A stretch of DNA of 25,220 bases from Rickettsiales bacterium (GTDB taxonomy: Bacteria; Pseudomonadota; Alphaproteobacteria; Rs-D84; CACZYB01): the NCBI GenBank assembly GCA_031288035.1, contig JAITSG010000089.1, positions 1 through 25,220 of the forward strand, given 5' to 3'. Of the stretch, positions 14,382-20,589 are shown piece by piece; the first letter of the stretch is position 1; each line of letters begins with the position of its first letter. The notes beneath the pieces were generated by a model, which was not told where the DNA came from, did no database searches, and was given only the letters and a program-made list of their open reading frames with translations. The translations under genes were made by a program, and so were the position numbers.

Positions 14382-14483
14382 GGCCGTTCTACCTTATTAT
14401 AGTGTCCATCGTATCGGCGCCCATGCTCGCCTAAAAACGATATTCTGTCAAGCAATTTATTGTCCGGCGCACCCGGAGCCGTT

Positions 14484-15572
14484 TTAGAAAAACCGCCTTT
14501 TCCTCGCGCCTTCGGCCTCGAACTCGCGCAATAGCTCCTCCTGTCGCTTGGTCAGCTTCTTCGGAGTCTCCACGAATATCTCTATGAACATGTCGCCGCG
14601 GGAAGCCGAGCCGACCGACGGCATGCCGCGGCCGGCGACGCGCAGCATGCCGCCGCTTTGGACGCCCGCGGGAATCTTGACCTCTATCTTCGCGCCGTCT
14701 ATGCCCTCGATTTCCAGCGATCCGCCCAGGGCCGCGGCCGGAAACGAAATGGGCGGCACATGCGCGTACAAGTTCTTCCCCTCGCGCCGGAAGGCCCCGT
14801 CCTCTGCCACGTCGACATAGACGTATAGGTCGCCGGACTTCGCGCCCGCAAGGCCGGCCTCGCCCTCGCCGGCTATCCTCAGCCTCGCCCCGGAATCCAC
14901 GCCGGCAGGAATCTTGACGGAAAGCTTCGCGTCCTCCATGACCGTCCCGGAACCGCGGCATTCGGGACAGGGATTCGAGAACACGTAGCCCAATCCATGG
15001 CAGTCGGGGCACTCGGCCTGGGAAACGAAAAAGCCCTGGCGCACGCCGATTACGCCCGAACCCTTGCACCGCGCGCACGCGGACCTGCCCGCACCGCCGG
15101 CGCCGCCGCACGCCACGCACCGCCCGCGCCGCCGGAACGACACGGATTTCACGACGCCGGAAAACGCCTCGCGCAACGATATCCTTATGTCATAGCGCAG
15201 GTCGGAGCCGCGGCTTTGCGATCCGCCGGCACCGCCCTTCCCGCCGCCGAAAAAGTCCGAAAATATGTCCGAAAACATGTCGCCGAAGTCGAACCCGCCC
15301 GCGCCGAATCCCCCGGCGCCGAAACCTTGGCCCCCGCCCGCCCTCGAACCCTCGAACCCGGCGTGGCCGAACCTGTCGTACGCGGCGCGCTTTTGCGGAT
15401 CCTTCAGGACTTCATAAGCCTCGCCCGCCTCCTTGAACCTCTCCTCCGCCGCCTTGTCGCCGGGATTCTTGTCCGGATGGTATTTCATCGCGGCCTTGCG
15501 GTACGCGGCCTTCAGCTCGGCATCGGACGCGCTCTTTCCGAGGCCGAGGACTTCGTAGTAATCCCTTTTCAT
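14484..15572 (-). CDS. dnaJ: Chaperone protein DnaJ
   Basis: 362 residues. The J domain carries KYHPDKNPGD with the HPD motif at residues 32-34 that stimulates DnaK. A Gly/Phe-rich linker follows (GGFGAGGFDFGDMF region). Four zinc-finger motifs come next: CVACGGAGG, CARCKGSG, CPDCHGLG and CPECRGSG. The substrate-binding beta domains contain VKIPAGVDSGARLRIAGEGE and the second half VKIPAGVQSGGMLRVAGRG. Length is slightly below the usual 370-380. There is no ribosome-binding site; a promoter lies 10 bases before the ATG, implying an almost leaderless message. dnaK is not adjacent. It lies just after lpxC, 35 bases downstream. Confidence 0.96.
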   Translation of the reverse strand: MKRDYYEVLGLGKSASDAELKAAYRKAAMKYHPDKNPGDKAAEERFKEAGEAYEVLKDPQKRAAYDRFGHAGFEGSRAGGGQGFGAGGFGAGGFDFGDMFSDIFSDFFGGGKGGAGGSQSRGSDLRYDIRISLREAFSGVVKSVSFRRRGRCVACGGAGGAGRSACARCKGSGVIGVRQGFFVSQAECPDCHGLGYVFSNPCPECRGSGTVMEDAKLSVKIPAGVDSGARLRIAGEGEAGLAGAKSGDLYVYVDVAEDGAFRREGKNLYAHVPPISFPAAALGGSLEIEGIDGAKIEVKIPAGVQSGGMLRVAGRGMPSVGSASRGDMFIEIFVETPKKLTKRQEELLREFEAEGARKRRFF

Positions 15573-15582
15573 GCTGGAGTGC

Positions 15583-15611
15583 TATATAATCGCGCGCGCG
15601 CGAATTTTCAA
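15583..15611 (-). promoter_or_regulatory. dnaJ promoter with (CG)6 spacer
   Basis: On the minus strand TTGAAA (15611-15606), 17 bp, TATATA (15588-15583), 10 bases before the dnaJ ATG. Twelve of the 17 spacer bases are alternating CG (15591-15602), flanked to give a 14-bp perfect palindrome. The -35 overlaps the lpxC stop region. Confidence 0.6.
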
Positions 15612-16420
15612 GATATTACTGCAAAACTTTCCGGATCCGCGAACAGGGCCCTCAAAAGCGCGTTGTTCTGGTTGTGGCCGCCCTTGAGGCTTACGTACCG
15701 CCCAATGATCCTGTATCCGCTGGTCGCCATGTCGCCTATGGCGTCCGCTATCTTGTGCCGCACGAACTCGTCCGGAAAGCGAAGCCCGCCGGGATTGAGC
15801 ACGCGGCCGCCGTCTATGCCTATGCCGACGTCTAGGCTGGCCCCGAGGGCGAAACCGCGCCTTCGCAGCTCGTCCACGTCGCTTTGCCGCGCGAACGACC
15901 GGGCCGGCGCTATGTCGCGCATGAACGCCCCGGCGTCCATCTCGAATACGAGCCTCTCATGCCCTATGGGCTCGGGATAGTCTATCGTAACGTCGAGCGA
16001 GAAACCCTCCGCCGGCCCTAACGACACGGCCGCAAAAGCGTCGGAATACTCCACGCGCCTCAATATCTTCAGGTATTTCCTCGGCTCTTGCTGCTCCGCT
16101 ATCCCCGCCCCGGCTATCTTCTGCGCCGCGGGCAGGGCGGAGCCGTCGAACGCCGGGCATTCCGGATCGTCCGAAACCATGTCCGCGTTGTCTATGCCCA
16201 GGGCCGAGAGCGAGGCCATTATGTGCTCGACCGTCTTCAGGCTTCCGAACACCTCCGTAAATCCCGCGTTGCCGGAGGCGGATTCCGGGGTTATCCTCTG
16301 CCCCTTGAACATTATCCCGGAATTCGCGGGCGCGGGGCGTATCTCGACCGAGCATGTCCTTCCCGTGTGCGTGCCGATGCCGGACAAAATTATTGCGGAA
16401 GCGAGCGTCCTTTGGTTCAT
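15608..16420 (-). CDS. lpxC: UDP-3-O-acyl-N-acetylglucosamine deacetylase LpxC
   Basis: 270 residues, shorter than the usual ~305; the gap is mainly before the TVEH motif. LpxC is the zinc enzyme for the committed step of lipid A synthesis. Zinc ligands and catalytic residues are intact: Glu65-His66 in KTVEHIMASL, His222 and Asp226 in RHKIADAIGD, and His249 in KGGHNQNN. IGTHTG near the start and FDGSA are further marks. The start is ATG 16420, overlapping the lpxL-like stop as ATGA; longer upstream frames only read over lpxL antisense or out of frame. It is unusual for lpxC to be coupled to an acyltransferase gene instead of lying beside ftsZ. Confidence 0.95.
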   Translation of the reverse strand: MNQRTLASAIILSGIGTHTGRTCSVEIRPAPANSGIMFKGQRITPESASGNAGFTEVFGSLKTVEHIMASLSALGIDNADMVSDDPECPAFDGSALPAAQKIAGAGIAEQQEPRKYLKILRRVEYSDAFAAVSLGPAEGFSLDVTIDYPEPIGHERLVFEMDAGAFMRDIAPARSFARQSDVDELRRRGFALGASLDVGIGIDGGRVLNPGGLRFPDEFVRHKIADAIGDMATSGYRIIGRYVSLKGGHNQNNALLRALFADPESFAVIS

Positions 16421-17631
16421 CTTATCGTATCCTTTATTCCGAAGCGATCGTGTATCCAGAACCACTGCGCCGGATTTTCCCTTATCCACCCCTCTATTAT
16501 GTCGCCCAGCATCTGCATGGTCCCGACCTCGTCCACCTTGCGGTTCGCGCCGAATATAGGCGCGACCGGGCGATGGAATATTATGCGGTGCCTCGGCCCC
16601 CCTATGCGCACCAGCTGCACCGGAAGTATAGGGCAGTTGAAATGGCCGGCAAGCCGGGCGGCGCCCGCCGGACTCCTCACCGGATAGCCGAAAAACCTGG
16701 TCGGCGCGCCCCCGACCCTCTGATCCGGCGAAACCAGAACGGCAGTGCCGGACGAAAGGGCCCGCATGGCCTTCCTGGTCCCGTCGCGGTCGTTCGGAAT
16801 GAACGCCAGATCGCCCAGACCGCGGCCGAACGACTTGGTCACCAGGCCGTCGGTCAGCGCATTGTGCGGATATTTGTATATTATAGAGCACCCGACCCTG
16901 TGCATCGCGAAGGGCACCGCTATCATGCCGGCGCTTCCGGTGTGCGCGTTCATGACTATGAACGGCCGGCCCCGGAGGCGATCGAGTATCCCGTCGTTCA
17001 CGAGCTCGAGATATTTGCCAGGATTTGCCATGACCGTGTCGTAATGCGCGGATTCCGCGCAATAGCGGCCGAGCATGTCCCACATGTCGTAGCATATGTC
17101 TATCTTCTCGTCGTCCGACTTGTCCTTGAACGCTATGTCCATGTTGGCCTTGGCCAGACGGTTGTATCCCACCTGCGCGACCCCTATCGCGCGCCCGAGA
17201 AACCCGCCGAGGCCGGACGCCCATTCGATAGGCATGAGCTTGAACACGAAGTATATGGCGTGCAGCGCAAGACTTTCCGCCGGATAGAGCACAAACTTGC
17301 GCACGAACCCTATTTTGCGCACGAGCGTCGAACGATCCGCCGCGGCCCAGGCAACCAGCAGGACGAACAGGGTCTTGGCGAACACGACCAGCGTCCCCAG
17401 GTCGAAATAGAACCTCTCCACCGGCACGAATAGGCACGCGCCAAGGAATAAGGCGTCCAAGATTGAGAACAGATATATGCTCCTCCTCTTTGCCGCCTGG
17501 CGGCAATAGGCGATGTAAGCCGGGAAAGACGTGAAGGCCAAAAACAGGAGAATCGCGCCGGGAGTCGCCTCCATAGGCAGCGTGGGGAGCAGGTCGAAGC
17601 TTAAGAAACTCCAGGCTTTTTCCAAAAACAT
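16417..17631 (-). CDS. LpxL/HtrB-family acyltransferase homologue with extra N-terminal membrane domain
   Basis: 404 residues. Residues 1-110 hold about three membrane spans (around 24-43, 51-70, 80-98) not found in normal LpxL (about 305 residues). From about 115 the sequence follows the lipid A late acyltransferase family: LGRAIGVAQ, FIVMNAHTGSAG, SPDQRVGGAP with RFFGYPVRSPAGAARLA, and PVQLVRIGGPRHRIIF. The HX4D/E catalytic motif is altered: His230 is followed at +5 by Gly235 where Asp or Glu is expected. Either the enzyme is inactive or another residue serves. The gene is coupled to lpxC, so a lipid A role is likely. The start is ATG 17631 with AAAGGG close by and a near-leaderless promoter. 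Confidence 0.75.
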   Translation of the reverse strand: MFLEKAWSFLSFDLLPTLPMEATPGAILLFLAFTSFPAYIAYCRQAAKRRSIYLFSILDALFLGACLFVPVERFYFDLGTLVVFAKTLFVLLVAWAAADRSTLVRKIGFVRKFVLYPAESLALHAIYFVFKLMPIEWASGLGGFLGRAIGVAQVGYNRLAKANMDIAFKDKSDDEKIDICYDMWDMLGRYCAESAHYDTVMANPGKYLELVNDGILDRLRGRPFIVMNAHTGSAGMIAVPFAMHRVGCSIIYKYPHNALTDGLVTKSFGRGLGDLAFIPNDRDGTRKAMRALSSGTAVLVSPDQRVGGAPTRFFGYPVRSPAGAARLAGHFNCPILPVQLVRIGGPRHRIIFHRPVAPIFGANRKVDEVGTMQMLGDIIEGWIRENPAQWFWIHDRFGIKDTIR

Positions 17632-17636
17632 AACCC

Positions 17637-17665
17637 TTTATTTTTAACACGGACGATGGTACAAT
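17637..17665 (+). promoter_or_regulatory. Promoter of the MucR-like gene
   Basis: TTTATT (17637-17642), 17 bp, TACAAT (17660-17665), 34 bases before the ATG. The -35 is weak. It overlaps the oppositely directed lpxL-like promoter almost completely. Confidence 0.4.
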
Positions 17666-17669
17666 TCAA
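17641..17669 (-). promoter_or_regulatory. Promoter of the lpxL-like/lpxC genes
   Basis: On the minus strand TTGAAT (17669-17664), 17 bp, TAAAAA (17646-17641), 9 bases before the ATG at 17631. Its -35 overlaps the -10 of the opposing MucR-like promoter and vice versa, so the two promoters compete for the same DNA. Confidence 0.45.
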
Positions 17670-17699
17670 GGAAAATTAGAAAACAACGGAGCAAATAGA

Positions 17700-18077
17700 A
17701 TGGACAAGGAAATCAGCATAGCCCTAATCGGCGCCGCGGCGGAGGCGGCCAAGCCCGCGATACGGAAGGCCAAGGACATAGAGCCGGCCCTGCAGGCCGC
17801 ATACTTCGCCCTTCGCGCTCTGGTCCTTGAAAATTCCGCCGGCCCCGCGCCCGATATCGCGGATTCAGTGCACGACGACTATATAATCTGCCTGGAAGAC
17901 GGAAAGAAGCTCAAGATGCTAAAACGCTATATCAAAACCAGATACGGCATGAATGAAAAGGAATACCGCCTGAAATGGAGGCTGCCGCCCGATTATCCCA
18001 TGGTCGCGCCGAACTATGCAAAAAAGCGCTCCATGCTTGCGAAAAAACACGGGCTGGGCAAACCGAAGGCGGCCTAA
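17700..18077 (+). CDS. MucR/Ros-family transcriptional regulator with degenerate zinc finger
   Basis: 125 residues. The Ros/MucR domain is clear from residue 56: SVHDDYIICLEDGKKLKMLKR, then YGMNEKEYRLKW, DYPMVAP and AKKHGLG. In zinc-binding members the finger uses C-x2-C and two His. Here Cys64 remains, the second Cys is Asp67, the usual KRH is KRY (Tyr77), and the next His position is Arg81/Tyr82. Zinc binding is therefore improbable, as in a known subset of MucR homologues that fold without metal. MucR proteins bind AT-rich promoter DNA and control surface polysaccharide and cell-cycle genes. The overlapping divergent lpxL-like promoter is a natural target. Its stop overlaps the convergent XRE gene stop. 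Confidence 0.85.
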   Translation: MDKEISIALIGAAAEAAKPAIRKAKDIEPALQAAYFALRALVLENSAGPAPDIADSVHDDYIICLEDGKKLKMLKRYIKTRYGMNEKEYRLKWRLPPDYPMVAPNYAKKRSMLAKKHGLGKPKAA

Positions 18078-18544
18078 GGCCTCTTCTCCCTTATAATCCT
18101 TTCAGCCTTTTCCAGAGCCTCGGGCGCAGTTTCGGCGGCGGACAGAATCTCGCTCGTGATGCGGAAAGCCTCGGCCGCTATCTCGTCCCCGGGCTGGCCC
18201 GGCATGGCGTCCCCCAGAGCCTTCAGCACTATCTTGAATATCTTCTGGCGGTCGATGCCCCGCATCTTTCCGAACGGGGCGGCGGCCTGGGCTTCCTCCA
18301 CGCGCAGCGCACCCTTCCTCATGTCGCCCACGCCGGAGATTATCCAGTTCGGATCGAAGCCGTCCTGCTCCAGTATGTGGATGGTTTCCGCCTTAGGCGA
18401 GCTGATCCCCAGCTCGTAATTCTGCCACGTGGCCTCGCCCAGGCCCAGATATGCGCTCATTTCCTTCTGGCTTTTGCCAAGGACTTTGCGAAGCCTTCGC
18501 AAACGCTCTCCCATAGCCTGTCGAATTGAACTTTGTCCGCCCAC
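18074..18544 (-). CDS. XRE-family repressor, phage CI-like
   Basis: 156 residues from GTG 18544 (AAGGGAAAGG upstream); ATG 18511 is an alternative start giving 145. The N-terminal helix-turn-helix reads GERLRRLRKVLGKSQKEMSAYLGLGEATWQNYELG, followed by NWIISGVGDMRKG, the linker typical of Bacteroides/proteobacterial phage CI-like repressors. The C-terminal half is helical with no LexA-type protease motif visible. It diverges from a second XRE gene across an intergenic region with a large inverted repeat. The arrangement resembles a cI/cro switch, but no other phage gene is present in the window. Stop shared with the MucR-like gene (CTAA at 18074-18077). Confidence 0.85.
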   Translation of the reverse strand: MGGQSSIRQAMGERLRRLRKVLGKSQKEMSAYLGLGEATWQNYELGISSPKAETIHILEQDGFDPNWIISGVGDMRKGALRVEEAQAAAPFGKMRGIDRQKIFKIVLKALGDAMPGQPGDEIAAEAFRITSEILSAAETAPEALEKAERIIREKRP

Positions 18545-18576
18545 TAGCGCCGCCTTTCCCTTAAATATAAAAAATT

Positions 18577-18640
18577 ATGTAAAAACGCTGGACAATACAT
18601 AAAAATATATGTATAATAATATTGTCCTAGCATTTTACAT
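18577..18640. promoter_or_regulatory. Twin inverted operators between the two XRE genes
   Basis: Two copies of ATGTAAAA-N5-GGACAATA lie in opposite orientation: 18577-18597, and 18620-18640 read on the minus strand. In both, 16 of 21 positions match and the five differing bases are exactly the central five. Each copy is itself a rough dyad, TGT-N11-ACA. The 22-bp AT-rich middle contains a further inverted pair ATACATA / TATGTAT (18595-18601 and 18608-18614). The copies overlap the -35 boxes (TTGTCC) of both divergent promoters. They are probably binding sites for one or both XRE proteins. Confidence 0.7.
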
Positions 18641-18649
18641 AAGTATATA
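18622..18649 (+). promoter_or_regulatory. Promoter of the rightward XRE gene
   Basis: TTGTCC (18622-18627), 16 bp, TATATA (18644-18649). The -35 and spacer lie inside the right operator copy. The mirror-image TTGTCC (18595-18590) in the left copy would be the -35 of the leftward gene, with a weaker TTATAT-like -10 near 18570-18565. Confidence 0.5.
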
Positions 18650-18683
18650 CCGCAAGTTGCAGGAAAGTCAATGGGAGGATTTC

Positions 18684-19058
18684 ATGAGAAAGTATAAAGA
18701 AATTTTGCCAGTCTATGCGGATTTTGGCCGGCGCATAAGGGAAAGCCGAATCTCGTCGGGGCTGAAATGTTCCGCCCTGTCCAAAAAAGCCGGCGTCCCG
18801 GAAGAGGAAATATCTGCCATAGAGGATGGAAGACGACGCCCGGCCGGCAAGACCATAGACCGGCTGGCCGACGCGCTGGGCGTATCCAGAATGTGGCTCT
18901 TGACGGGAATCAGCCCGGAAATTGTTAACGAACAGATCAAACGCGAGGAATTAAGCGCCTCTATCATGAACTCGTTCATCGCCGGCAAGATACGATTCAT
19001 AGACAAGAATAGGACCGTGGAACAAGTCCTTGAAGTCGAATCGCCGGCAAAGGCGTAA
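18684..19058 (+). CDS. XRE-family regulator, Cro-like position
   Basis: 124 residues from ATG 18684 with GGGAGG six bases upstream; an earlier in-frame ATG at 18609 lies inside the operator and has no ribosome-binding site. Helix-turn-helix: FGRRIRESRISSGLKCSALSKKAGVPEEEISAIEDGRRRP, then TIDRLADALGVSRMWLLTG. The C-terminal 45 residues are helical and of unknown role. It faces away from the CI-like gene across twin operators. Its last 108 bases overlap, in antisense, the end of the convergent methyltransferase gene. This suggests the regulator pair was inserted beside the methyltransferase or that one gene lost its original stop. Confidence 0.85.
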   Translation: MRKYKEILPVYADFGRRIRESRISSGLKCSALSKKAGVPEEEISAIEDGRRRPAGKTIDRLADALGVSRMWLLTGISPEIVNEQIKREELSASIMNSFIAGKIRFIDKNRTVEQVLEVESPAKA

Positions 19059-19547
19059 CGGAAGGGAAAACCGGTTCGACACGACGGCTATCCCGGGAAG
19101 CTCGCACGCCAGCTTTCCCGCAATTTCGGCCGAGACATGCCTCGAAAGATACATGTACGCGACGTCGGGCGCGAGCTTTTTCAAGTCCACGTTGAAAAAA
19201 TCCGCGAAATAGAAACGGACGTTCGGGCGCCGCGCGAACAGCGCCCGGATCCTCGACAGCACGAACGAATACGGGCTGTGCTCCACCCCTATTACCCGCG
19301 CCTTCGGAAAAAGCCCCGCTATCGCGAGCGCGGCCTTGCCGGAGCCAGAACCTATGTCGAGGAGCGTGAACCTCCCCTTCGGAAACATGCCGCGCAATAT
19401 CCCGGCCAGTATGCCGACAGACCGGGCGTTCGACGGAACCGGCGGCACGCTGCCCTTAACTATGGAAATCAGGCTCATAGTCCCGTAATGGAATATGAAT
19501 GCCGCCAGCAGGATTAACGCCAAGGTTTGCAGAAGGTCCGAGAGCAT
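18951..19547 (-). CDS. Membrane-anchored class I SAM methyltransferase (FAM173/ATPSCKMT-like)
   Basis: 198 residues. A hydrophobic N-terminal span (about 5-30) precedes the Rossmann core. Motif I is LLDIGSGSGKAAL (Asp64, Gly66/68/70), and the acidic residue that binds the SAM ribose is Glu89 in VIGVEH. NVRFYFADFF corresponds to motif III and DVAYMYLSRHV to motif IV. The order of elements, the membrane segment and the SNRFSLP ending resemble the FAM173 family, which includes protein-lysine methyltransferases acting on membrane complexes. The substrate here is unknown. A strong TTGACC-17-TATAAT promoter ends 6 bases before the ATG, so the message is probably leaderless. The C-terminus overlaps the convergent XRE gene by 108 bases. 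Confidence 0.75.
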   Translation of the reverse strand: MLSDLLQTLALILLAAFIFHYGTMSLISIVKGSVPPVPSNARSVGILAGILRGMFPKGRFTLLDIGSGSGKAALAIAGLFPKARVIGVEHSPYSFVLSRIRALFARRPNVRFYFADFFNVDLKKLAPDVAYMYLSRHVSAEIAGKLACELPGIAVVSNRFSLPLRLCRRFDFKDLFHGPILVYESYLAGDERVHDRGA

Positions 19548-19553
19548 ACAGAC

Positions 19554-19582
19554 ATTATACCACGAACGCCCAGGATGGTCAA
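19554..19582 (-). promoter_or_regulatory. Methyltransferase promoter, apparently leaderless
   Basis: On the minus strand TTGACC (19582-19577), 17 bp, TATAAT (19559-19554), then 6 bases to the ATG. The transcription start expected 7 bases after the -10 is the A of the start codon. There is no ribosome-binding site. Confidence 0.65.
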
Positions 19583-19601
19583 TCCTTAGGAAAAATTTCG
19601 C

Positions 19602-19782
19602 TTTATTTTCCCGCGGATTAGGCTATAGTTCCTCTTGTATCCGAAAGGGCGCCGAGCCGCAAGCTCGTAATAAGATAGGACGGGATATCCGGACAGAGGC
19701 GCCTCTGGTGCACGTCCGAAAGCCTGGGGCCGTTCCTTATTATGGTTTTGCAGCCCGCCTTTTCGCAGAACAAGGAGGGAGT
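19602..19782 (+). promoter_or_regulatory. Promoter and long structured leader of the Cys-rich protein gene
   Basis: TTTATT (19602-19607), 16 bp, TATAGT (19624-19629) would start a leader of about 147 bases. It contains a CGAGC/GCTCG hairpin with loop CGCAA (19653-19667), a GGATATCC palindrome (19683-19690), and CGGAC/GTCCG (19690-19694 with 19714-19718) enclosing the 12-bp palindrome AGAGGCGCCTCT (19695-19706). GGAGGG precedes the ATG. No known riboswitch class is recognised. Confidence 0.4.
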
Positions 19783-20508
19783 ATGGATAAATTCCGATCG
19801 TTATTATTCGCGGCTTGCCGCCCATTCCCGGGCTTTTGCCCGAGCGAAGCGGCGCGAAGCCGGACTGCCAGGAGGCGCGGGTCGTGGAATATTTTCCTCC
19901 CTCTCCTGCTTGCCGGAGGGCTCCCCACGGCGGCGCTTGGGGCCGGCTCGGTGCAGTGCGCAGCCTGCCAGCCGGGAACGTTTACGAACGTCGGCACGGA
20001 GGCCAGCTGCACCAAGTGCCCGGTCGGCTACTATTGCCCGGGCGCCAGCAACAAGATACCCTGCCCCGGCGGACTCACGGCTCCGCCCGGAGCCGCGTCA
20101 AGGAGAGAGTGCAGAGGCTATATCCCGGCAGAGGGATACACGGCGAATAAAAACCAGTGCGTCGTGAATTCTCCGGCCGGAAACACGGCCTGCTATTCCG
20201 GAACCCTAACCACCGTCAACGGCAATACATATACGTACGCGGTATCCAGCAACAGCCTGGGCATCATAGATTCCACATGGGCGTGCTCGTCCGACCAGGC
20301 GAGCGGCCAGCCTATGACGAAAGCCAACATGGCCCAGCTTACCATGGGCACGTACTGCTGGTGCGGATATAAGAAGGCTTCCGGCTGGTCCTCGTCCTGG
20401 GCTTTCGCTATAGAATTAAACTCGGCCCCGAACTGCGCTTACAACTGCCCTTGGTACTGCGCGTATTATGCGAGTATGGGCACCGTCGGCTCGGCCGTGT
20501 CGTGGTGA
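19783..20508 (+). CDS. Secreted Cys-rich protein with CxxC/CPxG repeats
   Basis: 241 residues from ATG 19783, which has GGAGGG five bases upstream. A long basic n-region (RSRTARRRGSW) precedes a hydrophobic signal (about 36-53, ending ALG-A). The mature part begins with CAACQPGTFTN, CTKCPVGYYCPG and CPGGLTAPPG, repeats of the GCC2/GCC3 or ephrin-receptor-like type with disulfide-rich short turns. The second half (from about residue 125) is a separate Ser/Thr/Tyr-rich domain with more Cys: TYCWCGYKK and a CAYNCPWYCAYY motif near the end. It is probably exported and exposed on the cell surface. Similar multi-copy proteins are known from gut alphaproteobacterial genomes, but the function is unknown. 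Confidence 0.75.
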   Translation: MDKFRSLLFAACRPFPGFCPSEAARSRTARRRGSWNIFLPLLLAGGLPTAALGAGSVQCAACQPGTFTNVGTEASCTKCPVGYYCPGASNKIPCPGGLTAPPGAASRRECRGYIPAEGYTANKNQCVVNSPAGNTACYSGTLTTVNGNTYTYAVSSNSLGIIDSTWACSSDQASGQPMTKANMAQLTMGTYCWCGYKKASGWSSSWAFAIELNSAPNCAYNCPWYCAYYASMGTVGSAVSW

Positions 20509-20542
20509 TCGCGGCAGGCCTGTCCCGGCCGGCAATTAATCC

Positions 20543-20571
20543 TTGACTTTTATGGACGAACACGGTACCTT
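20543..20571 (+). promoter_or_regulatory. Promoter of the motor-pair operon
   Basis: TTGACT (20543-20548), 17 bp, TACCTT (20566-20571). The leader of about 12 bases contains AAGGA before the ATG at 20590. Confidence 0.5.
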
Positions 20572-20589
20572 TGTCGAAAAGGAACCATT

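Noticed and set aside
14464..14483. Terminator after dnaJ (TCCGG/CCGGA hairpin)
   Set aside because: The stem is 5 bp and followed by a mixed A/T stretch, too weak to call.
15608..17650. A 680-codon frame on the minus strand covering both lpxC and the lpxL-like gene
   Set aside because: Only its last 270 codons (lpxC) are coding; the rest is Arg/Gly-rich shadow of the lpxL-like gene in another frame.
18074..19058. Prophage
   Set aside because: Only the repressor-like pair is phage-like. No integrase, attachment repeat, structural or lysis genes were seen nearby.
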